A stretch of DNA of 64,000 nucleotides from an uncultured Pedobacter sp. (lineage in GTDB: Bacteria; Bacteroidota; Bacteroidia; Sphingobacteriales; Sphingobacteriaceae): the NCBI RefSeq assembly GCF_913776295.1, contig NZ_CAJYOJ010000074.1, positions 1-64,000 on the forward strand, written 5' to 3'. Of the stretch, positions 24,669 through 33,315 are shown piece by piece. The position numbers and the translations under genes were made by a program. The notes beneath the pieces are model-generated. The model was not told the origin of the DNA. It did not search any database and saw nothing but the letters and a program-made list of their open reading frames with translations. How positions within the stretch are numbered: position 1 is the stretch's first letter; each line of letters opens with the position of its first letter.

Positions 24669-24923
24669 TTAAAAATATTGATGTGATTTTTGCTTTTTGG
24701 GAATTGCCTTAGCCTTTTTAAATCCTGATTCTACAATAATATCCTGAATCGAAATTTCATAAAGTTCGGCTATTTTACCAAGCTGTGAAAGAGAAAAATC
24801 AACTTCATTGTTTTCCCATTTTCGATAAGCAACCCTGCTTATTCCAATTACATCAGCTGCGCATTGCTGTGTGTACTTATATTTATTTCTGTACTTTCTT
24901 AAGGTATTCCCTATATCCAACAT
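24669..24923 (-). CDS. XRE-family helix-turn-helix regulator
   Basis: 84 residues. A Cro/C1-type HTH at about residues 6-60: LRKYRNKYKYTQQCAADVIGI is the first helices and turn, SRVAYRKWENNE the recognition helix, and LSQLGKIAELYEISIQDII the supporting helices. A basic tail KKAKAIPKKQK follows. It is convergent with the AAA/DUF4143 gene and its 3' end overlaps a partial copy of the TATCTTAAAAATAT repeat. It is therefore a candidate binder of the triple repeat, though it could equally control itself or the S41 gene. Confidence 0.82.
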   Translation of the reverse strand: MLDIGNTLRKYRNKYKYTQQCAADVIGISRVAYRKWENNEVDFSLSQLGKIAELYEISIQDIIVESGFKKAKAIPKKQKSHQYF

Positions 24924-25002
24924 AATATGAGACGTTAACGGCTATGTATTTTTAATATTCACCTATTGTGTATCTAATAATATAAATAATGATAATAAGG
25001 AA

Positions 25003-26400
25003 TTGTCAAAAATAGTAAATAAAATCAGTTTATTTGCGTATGTTTTGGATTGCGGGAAAGCAAAAAGAAACAAAAAAGTTATTGTATTCCGATTGAATTT
25101 AACCTTTAAAAGATTGAAAATTTATAATCCAGGTTGTAACCGAATAACAAGTATTATCTTTTTATTATTAGTTGTTGCCTACACTAGCTGTAAAAAAGAT
25201 AAACCGAATGACCTAAATATGGAAGAAATTTTATCACCAACCACAGGTACAAGAACTCAATTTACACTTGACTCCATTTTTTTGTATGCAAAACAGATTT
25301 ACTTATGGAACGATGTTTTGCCGGATTATAGCACTTTTAAACCAAGAGAAAAATATGGCAATGCCCAATCCGAAATAAGTGCATTTAGAAGTGAACTTTT
25401 TGATATTTCTCAATTTAAAATTAACCAGGTAACAGGTAAGCCATTTGAGATTTCAAACAATAATTACGTACCTAAATACTCGTACCTTCAATTAGGAAGA
25501 AATGGCGGTGGTGCGCGTGCAGGAATAGTAAATGATGAAGCTGTTTTGGCTACACGTCTTATTCATTTAAACGAAAAGGTAATTGCTTATGTCGCATTAG
25601 GTTCATTCCCATCTTCAAGCAATACCAAATCCAAATTAGATCAGGTTTTTAATAAAATAGCTACAGATAAACCTAAATTTCTGATTTTAGATTTGCGCTC
25701 AAATGGTGGTGGTTATGTAGAGACTGCAGAATATGTTGCCGATTTAATTGTACCTAGTATATTAAATGGCAAAAAAATGTATTCGGAAGAATTTAACTCT
25801 TCCCTTCAAAATGGAAATGCAAAGATTTTAAGGCGTCAGCCATACTTAGATGAAAAAGGCAAAGCGGTTACGTACAATGGACGGATGGCTACATTGGCTG
25901 ATGTTGATTATACCGAAGCTGGCAATACGTACACATTTAATAAAAAAGGCAGCTTGGAAAGTATTCAGGATATTTATGTCATCGTATCTGGAAGAACGGC
26001 ATCTGCCAGTGAATTATTGATCAGTTGCCTACAACCTTATTTCAACGTGAAGTTAATAGGCGAAAAGACTTATGGAAAACCAATTGGTTTCTTCGCCATT
26101 AATATTGATCAGTATAGTGTTTACCTGAGCAGTTTCCTTATTAAAAACGCGGAAGGATGGTCCGATTACTTTAACGGTATGGAGCCTGATTTGAATATTA
26201 TTATGCCTAACAATCCGATATTAGGTGATTTAGAAGAGATCTGTTTAAAGTCTACTCTTGCTTTGATTGATGGGAAAATCCAAGCGCAACCCAAAAAAAG
26301 TGCCAGTACTTTAAAGCTGAGATCAAATGCAATCCATGTATTAGTTAATAGTAATGATTCTATCGGGATGATTGAAAATAGGATGAAGTTGAGGCGTTAA
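25003..26400 (+). CDS. S41-family peptidase, lipoprotein
   Basis: Up to 465 residues. A C-terminal-processing-type serine peptidase fold: FLILDLRSNGGGYVETAEYVADL is the S41 core, SGRTASASELL carries the nucleophile Ser and GEKTYGK the general-base Lys. The N-terminal part LDSIFLYAKQIYLWNDVLP is the S41 helical cap of Bacteroidota lipoproteins. The lipobox is AYTSCKKD (Cys 63 in the longest frame). Only TTG starts exist (25003, 25093, 25114); the one at 25114 gives a normal 25-residue signal peptide. A cell-envelope lipoprotein is expected; the substrate is unknown. Confidence 0.85.
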   Translation: MSKIVNKISLFAYVLDCGKAKRNKKVIVFRLNLTFKRLKIYNPGCNRITSIIFLLLVVAYTSCKKDKPNDLNMEEILSPTTGTRTQFTLDSIFLYAKQIYLWNDVLPDYSTFKPREKYGNAQSEISAFRSELFDISQFKINQVTGKPFEISNNNYVPKYSYLQLGRNGGGARAGIVNDEAVLATRLIHLNEKVIAYVALGSFPSSSNTKSKLDQVFNKIATDKPKFLILDLRSNGGGYVETAEYVADLIVPSILNGKKMYSEEFNSSLQNGNAKILRRQPYLDEKGKAVTYNGRMATLADVDYTEAGNTYTFNKKGSLESIQDIYVIVSGRTASASELLISCLQPYFNVKLIGEKTYGKPIGFFAINIDQYSVYLSSFLIKNAEGWSDYFNGMEPDLNIIMPNNPILGDLEEICLKSTLALIDGKIQAQPKKSASTLKLRSNAIHVLVNSNDSIGMIENRMKLRR

Positions 26401-26526
26401 GGTCTTTTTAGATTGGAGGAGATGTAATCATATGTTTTGTGCCCCATACTATTTAATCAGATTCTAAAGTTATTATTATTGGTAATATGATAATCTAGCC
26501 TTATCATAATTGATTTTTCTTGTCGG

Positions 26527-26534
26527 TAGTTTTG
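26527..26534 (+). promoter_or_regulatory. -7 box of the MACPF gene
   Basis: TAGTTTTG matches TAnnTTTG fully, about 25 bases before the ATG at 26560. A TTG at 26510-26512 is somewhat close for a -33. This suggests the toxin-like gene is transcribed separately from the S41 gene. Confidence 0.55.
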
Positions 26535-26559
26535 TAAAAAAAAATATAGATAACTATCG

Positions 26560-27987
26560 ATGAAAAACAATTACAAATTAAAAATTATTTGCCTGCTGTG
26601 CTTGGTGATAGCAGCATTTAGCAGTTGCAAGAAAAATGAGCTTTTGGAAGAGAAAGGACTAACTAATAACCACAATGCACTTGCAGGTTTTGGAAGAGAT
26701 GGAAAAAATGATTTATTGGGTTATGGATATAATGTCCTAGGGGAATTTGCGAATGCCAGCGCAGCTACTCTTCCTGTCATTAACGTTGATAAGTTGCAGG
26801 CTGACCAATCCACAAGAGTAATATGGGATCTTTCAACTAAAACAGGCGGAAAATTAGAAGCTGGGAGCGATGCCGTTTCTTATTTGAATAAATTAACTAC
26901 ACGTTTTAGTAACACTTTTGGTGCTGACTTCTTGGGTATGTCATTGTTCAGAACCACTATAACTGGGAGTTACAATTATACTGATAGTTTTTCATCTAAA
27001 AACATTTACAGTAGCTATAATTTATTGATTCAGCAAAAGAGGGTTAAATTGAATGCACAAAGGGATGTACTTCTGTCTTACTTAGATCCAGAGTTCCTTT
27101 CTTTTGTTCAAAACCAAACACCAGAGGCTATTGTGAATATGTATGGTACCCATATTCTAGCTGATATTATACTGGGAGGAAAATTGGATGTTATCTATCA
27201 ATCAGAAACTTCAAAGTCCGATAGAATTACGGCAAGTTCGGCCGGAGTAGATATTCATGTAAAAAAGATTTTCAATCTAAATACAGGATATACTTATGAT
27301 ACTAACTATACTTTAGAAAATTCTGCCCAAAAATTACATTATATAACTAGTGGAGGAGATCCAACTAGAAGCTTAATAGGCGATGTCGTTATCGGGAATG
27401 CCACTAATCCGAACCCAACTCCAACAATAAACATTTCAGCTTGGCAAAATAGCTGTACATTAGAAAATTCGGTACTGATAGATATTCCAAGCAATGGCTT
27501 ATTGCCTATCTACGATTTTATTCCAGATCAGGCAAAAGCTTTAGCAGTAAAGAATTACATCATACAATATCTCGCAGTTAACCAGGCTTCTTTATTGCCC
27601 ACAATATTTTATGAGTATTATAATTCAGTAACTAATAGACATGCCTATAATTTAGGCCCAAATATGGAGCAGTATTGGGGTAATTATCATCACAATGCAG
27701 AACCTTTTAAAGTTTACGCCACGCAATATGCAGGTGCGGTTCCTCTATATCAATTCTATAATCCGAGTATTGATAATCGTGTATTGACAACAAACAGATA
27801 TCCAGGATTTGGCGGGTATAATTATGATGGCATACTTTGCTATGTATATAAGACTCCAACCACAGGTACAGTACCGGTTTATGAATTTTATAGCTCATCG
27901 GGAGGACATCTTTATACCACTAATAGAAATGCATCATTCCCAGGTTGGTCTTACAACGGACAACCATTTCATGCATTTCCGAATTAA
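26560..27987 (+). CDS. MACPF (perforin-like) lipoprotein with DUF5648-like repeats
   Basis: 475 residues. A lipoprotein signal ends in AAFSSCKKNE (Cys 23). The middle carries the membrane-attack-complex/perforin signature Y-G-T-H followed by seven residues and G-G (MYGTHILADIILGGKLD, about 194-210). The preceding TRFSNTFGADFLGMSLFRT and following helices fit the MACPF core, which forms membrane pores. Residues about 350-475 hold three repeats of the DUF5648 type (YEYYNSVTNRHAYN, PLYQFYNPSIDNRVLTTN, PVYEFYSSSGGHLYTTN), likely a carbohydrate- or surface-binding domain. Bacteroidota use MACPF lipoproteins as antimicrobial toxins against relatives (BSAPs); that role here is inference. Confidence 0.85.
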   Translation: MKNNYKLKIICLLCLVIAAFSSCKKNELLEEKGLTNNHNALAGFGRDGKNDLLGYGYNVLGEFANASAATLPVINVDKLQADQSTRVIWDLSTKTGGKLEAGSDAVSYLNKLTTRFSNTFGADFLGMSLFRTTITGSYNYTDSFSSKNIYSSYNLLIQQKRVKLNAQRDVLLSYLDPEFLSFVQNQTPEAIVNMYGTHILADIILGGKLDVIYQSETSKSDRITASSAGVDIHVKKIFNLNTGYTYDTNYTLENSAQKLHYITSGGDPTRSLIGDVVIGNATNPNPTPTINISAWQNSCTLENSVLIDIPSNGLLPIYDFIPDQAKALAVKNYIIQYLAVNQASLLPTIFYEYYNSVTNRHAYNLGPNMEQYWGNYHHNAEPFKVYATQYAGAVPLYQFYNPSIDNRVLTTNRYPGFGGYNYDGILCYVYKTPTTGTVPVYEFYSSSGGHLYTTNRNASFPGWSYNGQPFHAFPN

Positions 27988-28032
27988 TTTTTTAAAGCTG
28001 TAAAAGTTTAAAGTATAATACTTCCAGAAAAG

Positions 28033-28070
28033 TAAAAGAGCTTCAATAATATTGAGGCTCTTTTAATATT
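28033..28070. terminator. Bidirectional terminator after the MACPF gene
   Basis: TAAAAGAGCTTCAAT pairs with ATTGAGGCTCTTTTA (one mismatch) around a three-base loop. It has A/T tracts on both sides and lies between the convergent MACPF and DUF268 genes. Confidence 0.82.
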
Positions 28071-28075
28071 TACAT

Positions 28076-28818
28076 CTATTCTCTTGTAAACCAAAAACAT
28101 CCACAACCATAAAACTGCTTCTTAAGTAACTCATCAGATGGGTTAACAACTAATCCTCCATCTGCTTCATCTTCTGGTATTAAAGTAAATTCTTTAAGAG
28201 TTAGCTCAGAAAATAATGATAAAACCTGGTTTTTAGAATAAATGCGGTGAGCATTAAAACAGATGACATCCTTTGACCCTAACGGAACAATGAATAGCAA
28301 ACTACCGCCAACAGCTAATCCCCGCTTCAATTCCTTTATTGCTTTAATATCACCATCATAATCCAACGGGTCTCCATATCTACCTAATCCTACATGTTCT
28401 ACAGTGTGCATGCATGATAGGGATTCAATTGAATAGAATTCAAAAGGTAAATTCATTAAATTACCAGGTAGCGATTTAAGATTTGCCAATTCTAATTTTG
28501 CTGGTCTGTAATCGTAAAATTCAACAGTTAAAATTGCCGAAAGCGTAGAACAGAAATGCAGTGTAGAAGAGATATCTATGTGCTTGGCAGGTGCGTTATT
28601 TATAATGATTCTTGTTGCCCAGGCAGGATGATAAACATAATGCCTGTCAAAGCCCGTTTTTGCTGTATTATAAAACAACATGGGTAAAGATTTTCTTCAT
28701 CCAAAGCAAAACGCTTATTTGTACGCCTTTCTTTTTCAAGTAGATGCTGAAATTCTGCTTTGAATTTAAGCATCTTGGAATTGTCTTTTGAAAATAGCTT
28801 TCTTATTTTTTTTATCAT
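28076..28818 (-). pseudogene. DUF268-family protein gene, frameshifted
   Basis: Two minus-strand frames together make one DUF268 protein. The first (from the ATG at 28818) supplies the N-terminus up to FALDEENLYPC. The second (open through 28681 to 28076) continues LFYNTAKTGFDRHYVYHPAW and keeps all later family blocks: DISSTLHFCS, FYDYRPA, SLSCMHTVEHVGLGRYGDP, GGSLLFIVPLG, FNAHRIYS. Adding one base near 28676-28685 (TGTTGTTT to TGTTTGTTT) rejoins them. DUF268 proteins resemble SAM methyltransferases found in polysaccharide loci. Either a recent inactivation or a sequencing error; the rest is unusually well preserved, so the lesion is young. Confidence 0.8.
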
Positions 28819-29016
28819 ACTAAATCCTGATTATTAGCACAACTAAGATAATATAATTATTTAATGCAATTTTTAAAGGAACTTCATACTAAATTATGCA
28901 GCCTCATATCCGAGTAAGGGTAATATTATTTATACATCTGTGTTAAAAATTACTTGATCTTTTTTATAAGACCGTTTTTTGTAGATATTAGCAGACTGTT
29001 TTAAGAATGATATTCA

Positions 29017-30108
29017 ATGGATACTGAGCCAATACAAGTTACAGCGCATAAGATAAAGAATTTTTCTTTTGTCGATTCAATCAGATGCATATCTATGATC
29101 GGGATCGTTATTGAACACTGTGGAGTTGTTACTCCAAATCACTATAGTAGTCAGCTAGAAAACATTGTCGAAAGTTGCATTATTCAATCTTTTAAATTCA
29201 GTACAATTGCTTTTTTTCTGATCGGAGGCTTTTTGATTAACCATAAGTTTGATGAATATACACCTGTCCAATATCTCAGAAACAGATTTAAGAAAACCAT
29301 TGGACCTTGGATATTTTGGATATTGATGTTGATAGCCATCAGTGTTTTGGACCGTTTTATTGCCCATAGCAGAGGAAGTGCTATGGGATTGATGGGATCT
29401 AATTTCTTTCTTTACTTTTTTGAAACCTTTACCGAACTTGTACTAATTAGTCCATATTGGTTTATCCTTAACTTTCTGATTTGTATTACTGTTTTGTTGC
29501 TGTTTAAAAAGTATTTATACAGCCCTTGGCTTGGTTTGGTACTTGCGCTCTTTTCGTTATTTTATAGTATAAATATTTACCAAAGCTGGATTGCGACGAC
29601 CCATACCACAGCAATTTTTGGATTTGTATTTTATTTATGGCTGGGTGTTTATTTTAACGAATATTATGATAGGGTAATAGCAATAATTAAGAACACCTCC
29701 TGGCTTAAAATGATAATTTTAGCAGTTGTTGCCTTTTGCATTGCCGTTGGAGAGTCTACTTACCTCAATAGCATTAGAATAACAGATGCATATAATACTT
29801 TACGTTTCACTAACATTATATATTCATTAGTAATATTCGCTTTATTATTAAAAGTAGGTAGTTTAAATTGGCTTCAACGTAATTTACGCCCTCGTGAAAC
29901 TACTTTTGGCATATATCTAATCCATGTTGTTATCATTGGCAGAGGACTTCCTTTAATCTTTCAGCCATTAAAATTAAACTTCCTTGAATTTAGCGTATGG
30001 TTAAATACAGCAATATTATTGTTTAGATTTTTAGTTGTATATACGGTGAGTTTTTTCCTGACTAAAGCTATTTCAAAAACTAAAATGAAGTGGACTGTGG
30101 GGAATTAA
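29017..30108 (+). CDS. Acyltransferase 3-family membrane protein
   Basis: 363 residues with about ten membrane segments. The N-terminal FVDSIRCISMIGIVIEHCG corresponds to the family's R..A...V...H motif, with the catalytic-type His. FWILMLIAISVL and later helices fill the OafA/acyltransferase_3 pattern, and FGIYLIHVVIIGRGLP near the C-terminus is the conserved last block. Such enzymes add O-acetyl or other acyl groups to surface sugars, here probably a product of the neighbouring glycosyltransferases. It is convergent with the GT2 gene; their ends overlap by four bases. Confidence 0.85.
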   Translation: MDTEPIQVTAHKIKNFSFVDSIRCISMIGIVIEHCGVVTPNHYSSQLENIVESCIIQSFKFSTIAFFLIGGFLINHKFDEYTPVQYLRNRFKKTIGPWIFWILMLIAISVLDRFIAHSRGSAMGLMGSNFFLYFFETFTELVLISPYWFILNFLICITVLLLFKKYLYSPWLGLVLALFSLFYSINIYQSWIATTHTTAIFGFVFYLWLGVYFNEYYDRVIAIIKNTSWLKMIILAVVAFCIAVGESTYLNSIRITDAYNTLRFTNIIYSLVIFALLLKVGSLNWLQRNLRPRETTFGIYLIHVVIIGRGLPLIFQPLKLNFLEFSVWLNTAILLFRFLVVYTVSFFLTKAISKTKMKWTVGN

Positions 30109-31112
30109 CTGATTAACCCCCTGAGACTGATTTTAAAGACCTTCCTAAATTGTTTAAAGTTAAAGAAAGACGGATGGTATAATTCCTTTTTAAAGTACCA
30201 ATTTAATGCTTTGACATTTGCTTTTTTTGACTTGAGTATTTCAAACCATTTATTAAATAAAAACCGATTCACCTTTTGTTGATCAAATCGCTTTGATTTC
30301 GTATTGGCGGTTTTCATTGCATTTAATAGATCGAAATAACTTAAAAAAGATGTTTTTTTTAAGTTATTGGTAAATAGTTGTTTATGTAGGTTTAGATGTG
30401 TAATGTTAAACGGCATGCCAAGGCTATCCTGAATGTACTTAAGTATTTGAAGTTCGTTTTTTTCTTGATCTTCAGATCTTTTTATCGTGATGTTTTCACC
30501 ATGTATGCGGTACTTGACAAGGAAGGCATCAATATTGGCAACTTTATATTTTTCTGAAATCCGGATAAAAAGGTCAAAATCTTCGGCTAACGCATAATCT
30601 CTGTATCCATTAACTTCCTTGAAAGCCTGTGTTTTAAACATGGTACTGGAATTTACAAAAGGATTTGTGAATAAGATGCGCATGTTTATTGAGTCATCCG
30701 TTGGCGCAATAATTTCATTGTTGGATTCTAATCCATTTTTATCGATTATTTTACTATGCCCTCCGCATAGTGCGATTTCAGGGTGCGCATATAAAAAATC
30801 TAATTGTAGCTGTAGCCTATTGGGATAGGCAATATCATCGCTATCTAAAATTGCGATGTATTCGCCTTTAGCAAGGGTCAATAACCTGTTTCTAGTATAG
30901 GGTAATCCTTTATTGCCTTCATTTTGTATAAACCTGATCCTGCTATCAGTAAATTTCTTCACAACCGAAGCAGTGTCATCAGTTGATCCATCATCTATTA
31001 TAATGAATTCAAAATCTTTAAAAGTTTGGGTTAAAATGCTTGCTATCGATTCTTCTATAAACCCGGAAGAGTTATAAGCAGCCATAAAAACAGTTATTAC
31101 AGGACTTGTCAT
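30105..31112 (-). CDS. GT2-family glycosyltransferase
   Basis: 335 residues. A GT-A inverting transferase of family 2: ITVFMAAYNSSGFIEESI opens the nucleotide-sugar fold, IIIDDGSTDDTA is the classic signature, and AILDSDDIA gives the DxD-type metal site (about residues 90-98). ALAEDFDLFIRISE is the ED catalytic-base region. The C-terminal 120 residues are basic and helical, probably membrane- or partner-associated. It overlaps the fucosyltransferase gene by four bases (ATGA), so the two form an operon building the same glycan. Confidence 0.92.
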   Translation of the reverse strand: MTSPVITVFMAAYNSSGFIEESIASILTQTFKDFEFIIIDDGSTDDTASVVKKFTDSRIRFIQNEGNKGLPYTRNRLLTLAKGEYIAILDSDDIAYPNRLQLQLDFLYAHPEIALCGGHSKIIDKNGLESNNEIIAPTDDSINMRILFTNPFVNSSTMFKTQAFKEVNGYRDYALAEDFDLFIRISEKYKVANIDAFLVKYRIHGENITIKRSEDQEKNELQILKYIQDSLGMPFNITHLNLHKQLFTNNLKKTSFLSYFDLLNAMKTANTKSKRFDQQKVNRFLFNKWFEILKSKKANVKALNWYFKKELYHPSFFNFKQFRKVFKISLRGLIS

Positions 31113-31963
31113 ATCTTAATCCAGCTTTTAGGGCAGATATCGGTATCATCAACATTTATATTATTCACCCATTTTTTTGGAGCGATAACTAATTTATCAC
31201 CATTATTGTTTAACCATGCCCCCCACCAACTGAAACTGCTGTTTGCTATAATATTATGTTTACAGTTGCTCATTAACTGCATGTCGAGATAGCTATTTCT
31301 TCCATCATTCCAATCTATGTATGTAATATTTTGCAATTTAAGATTTTGTCGACACCAGACGATGTCATCAGAAAAGACAAAATACCGGGGATTTTTAACT
31401 TTCAGATTTATGATCGATATCGCCTGCTCATAATAATTTAAATCGCAGATGTTACCTAGTAAAGGATCTTTTAAGTAATCTCCTCTTCTTATATGGATTG
31501 ACACACTTTCGGTATTTAAAATCTGCTGCAAAACGGTTTGATTTTCTATTTCCTTGATTTTTGGGAATATGAACTCATGCTTTATTTTATCCGCTATATT
31601 CCTAAAATAACCTTCGTTTTGCCAGTATCCAGAATAATAATTGTTAGTATTATTTAGAAAAGAAGCATCGAAATTAAATTCGCTTTCTTCAACTCTGCAT
31701 GTGTTCTTTAAATTTAATATCCTTTTGAGTTTTCTAAATATCCATTTTGATTGATCAGGCCTAAATAATTCTAGAAGAAATTTGTTCGGTATTTTTACTT
31801 TTAAGTTAAAAATATTTTCCAATTCATAACCATTATGTAAAGGATATTCTTCAAAATCAGATAGATCTGCATATACCTTAATGCCTCTATTTTGTAACGA
31901 TTTGTAAAAAGCATATTGAAACATTTGATTGCCTAAACCACCTAAGAATTTTATAATTTTCAT
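31109..31963 (-). CDS. GT11 alpha-1,2-fucosyltransferase
   Basis: 284 residues. It transfers fucose from GDP-fucose to a galactose-type acceptor. FLGGLGNQMFQYAFYKSL at the N-terminus and SVSIHIRRGDYL (about residues 130-141) are the GT11 signatures; the latter binds the GDP phosphates. YVFSDDIVWC and IANSSFSWWGAWLN are the other family blocks. All are intact. Bacterial relatives decorate LPS O-antigen or capsule, sometimes mimicking host blood-group antigens. No GDP-fucose synthesis gene is in the window. Confidence 0.93.
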   Translation of the reverse strand: MKIIKFLGGLGNQMFQYAFYKSLQNRGIKVYADLSDFEEYPLHNGYELENIFNLKVKIPNKFLLELFRPDQSKWIFRKLKRILNLKNTCRVEESEFNFDASFLNNTNNYYSGYWQNEGYFRNIADKIKHEFIFPKIKEIENQTVLQQILNTESVSIHIRRGDYLKDPLLGNICDLNYYEQAISIINLKVKNPRYFVFSDDIVWCRQNLKLQNITYIDWNDGRNSYLDMQLMSNCKHNIIANSSFSWWGAWLNNNGDKLVIAPKKWVNNINVDDTDICPKSWIKI

Positions 31964-32164
31964 TAATAAGTATTAGCTATTTTCGAATAAACCGTTATTT
32001 TTTATTCTGAAAATGAATTTATAAATTTCGAAATACCACGAAAGGCGGAATAAAATAATCTAGATAAGACAAATAAAATTTTAAACTATTTATTCTTTAT
32101 TTTGCATCTTAAGTAGAACTTTACAAATTAACTGATTTATTTTTATTCAATCGATTATTTCGTG

Positions 32165-33274
32165 ATGAAAAGAATATTATTTATAACACAAAATTTAGGT
32201 AGAGGAGGTTCAGAAATGCTTTTGTGGTATTCCTTAAATCATCTGAATAAAAATAAGTTTACTCCTATAATATTCTGTAAAGAAAAGGGCGAGCTTATTG
32301 ATGCTTTACCTACGCAAGTTAAATACTTTTTACCATATAAAAAGAGTAGAAAATTTTTTCAAAAGGCATTCAGGGCAATTTTAAAGTGCTTTAGGATCAA
32401 TCCACTTGAATATCAGTTAAAACGAATTCAAGAAAGAAATAATATTGATTTTTGGTATGTTAATACTATTATAATTCCAGAGGTTTATGAAATAGCACAA
32501 AAACTAGGGGTTAAAATCATAACACATGTGCACGAACTTACGATTGCTTATAATTTTATAACATATAGTGATTTAAAAAGAATTATCAATTATTCATCAA
32601 TTCTTATCGGTTGTTCTGAGGCTGTGTGTAATAAGATAAGAGATATGGGTAGAACGGATGTGAAACTATTGTATGGTTTTGTTGACACTGATAAAATAAC
32701 TTATACAAAATTAGCTCAAGAAGTAAAAGCGGCAACCGGTTTTAGTAGCGATGATTTCGTGTGGGCTATTTCTGGAAAAACATCTTTAATAAAGGGAATT
32801 GATTTTTTGGTTGCTTTGCTTGAGGTAGTTCCCCAAAATTTTAAGTTTATTTGGATTGGAGGAGATGAATTTACTGGCTTATATTATTATACTGAGAAAT
32901 CTTTACAAACTAAGTTTCCCGGTAGAGTTAAGTTTTTAGGTATTCAGCGGGATGAATATTATAATTATCTTAATTCAGCGGATGCCTTTTTATTACTATC
33001 AAGAGAAGATTCATTTCCATTGGTAATGTTGGAGGCTGCCACTTTAGGTAAACCAATTGTAGGATTTAATTCGGGGGGGATTAGTGAATTTATAAAGCCA
33101 GATACTGGTAGAGTTATTAATTCTTGGAGAATTGAGGATTTAGCTGATTCAATGAAAGAAATTGAAAGTAATTTTTCTGCTTTCAAGAAAGAAGAAATTA
33201 AAAGACAAGTTCTTAATTACGAAGTGAAAAAACAAGTTGCAATTTTAGAGGATATTCTGGATGAAATGCCTTGA
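32165..33274 (+). CDS. GT4-family glycosyltransferase
   Basis: 369 residues from the ATG at 32165 (a GTG one codon earlier is also possible). GT-B fold: FITQNLGRGGSEMLLWYSL is the N-terminal glycine-rich loop with acceptor helix, THVHELTIAY follows. The C-terminal half has AISGKTSLIKGIDFL, FIWIGGDEF and SREDSFPLVMLEAATLGKPIVG, the last being the E-x7-E region of GT4 enzymes (about 290-305). It is the only plus-strand glycosyltransferase in the cluster and is very A/T-rich, which suggests separate acquisition. Confidence 0.9.
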   Translation: MKRILFITQNLGRGGSEMLLWYSLNHLNKNKFTPIIFCKEKGELIDALPTQVKYFLPYKKSRKFFQKAFRAILKCFRINPLEYQLKRIQERNNIDFWYVNTIIIPEVYEIAQKLGVKIITHVHELTIAYNFITYSDLKRIINYSSILIGCSEAVCNKIRDMGRTDVKLLYGFVDTDKITYTKLAQEVKAATGFSSDDFVWAISGKTSLIKGIDFLVALLEVVPQNFKFIWIGGDEFTGLYYYTEKSLQTKFPGRVKFLGIQRDEYYNYLNSADAFLLLSREDSFPLVMLEAATLGKPIVGFNSGGISEFIKPDTGRVINSWRIEDLADSMKEIESNFSAFKKEEIKRQVLNYEVKKQVAILEDILDEMP

Positions 33275-33315
33275 AATAGTTCTTCAAGAGGTACTTATAT
33301 TTTAAACTTACTATG

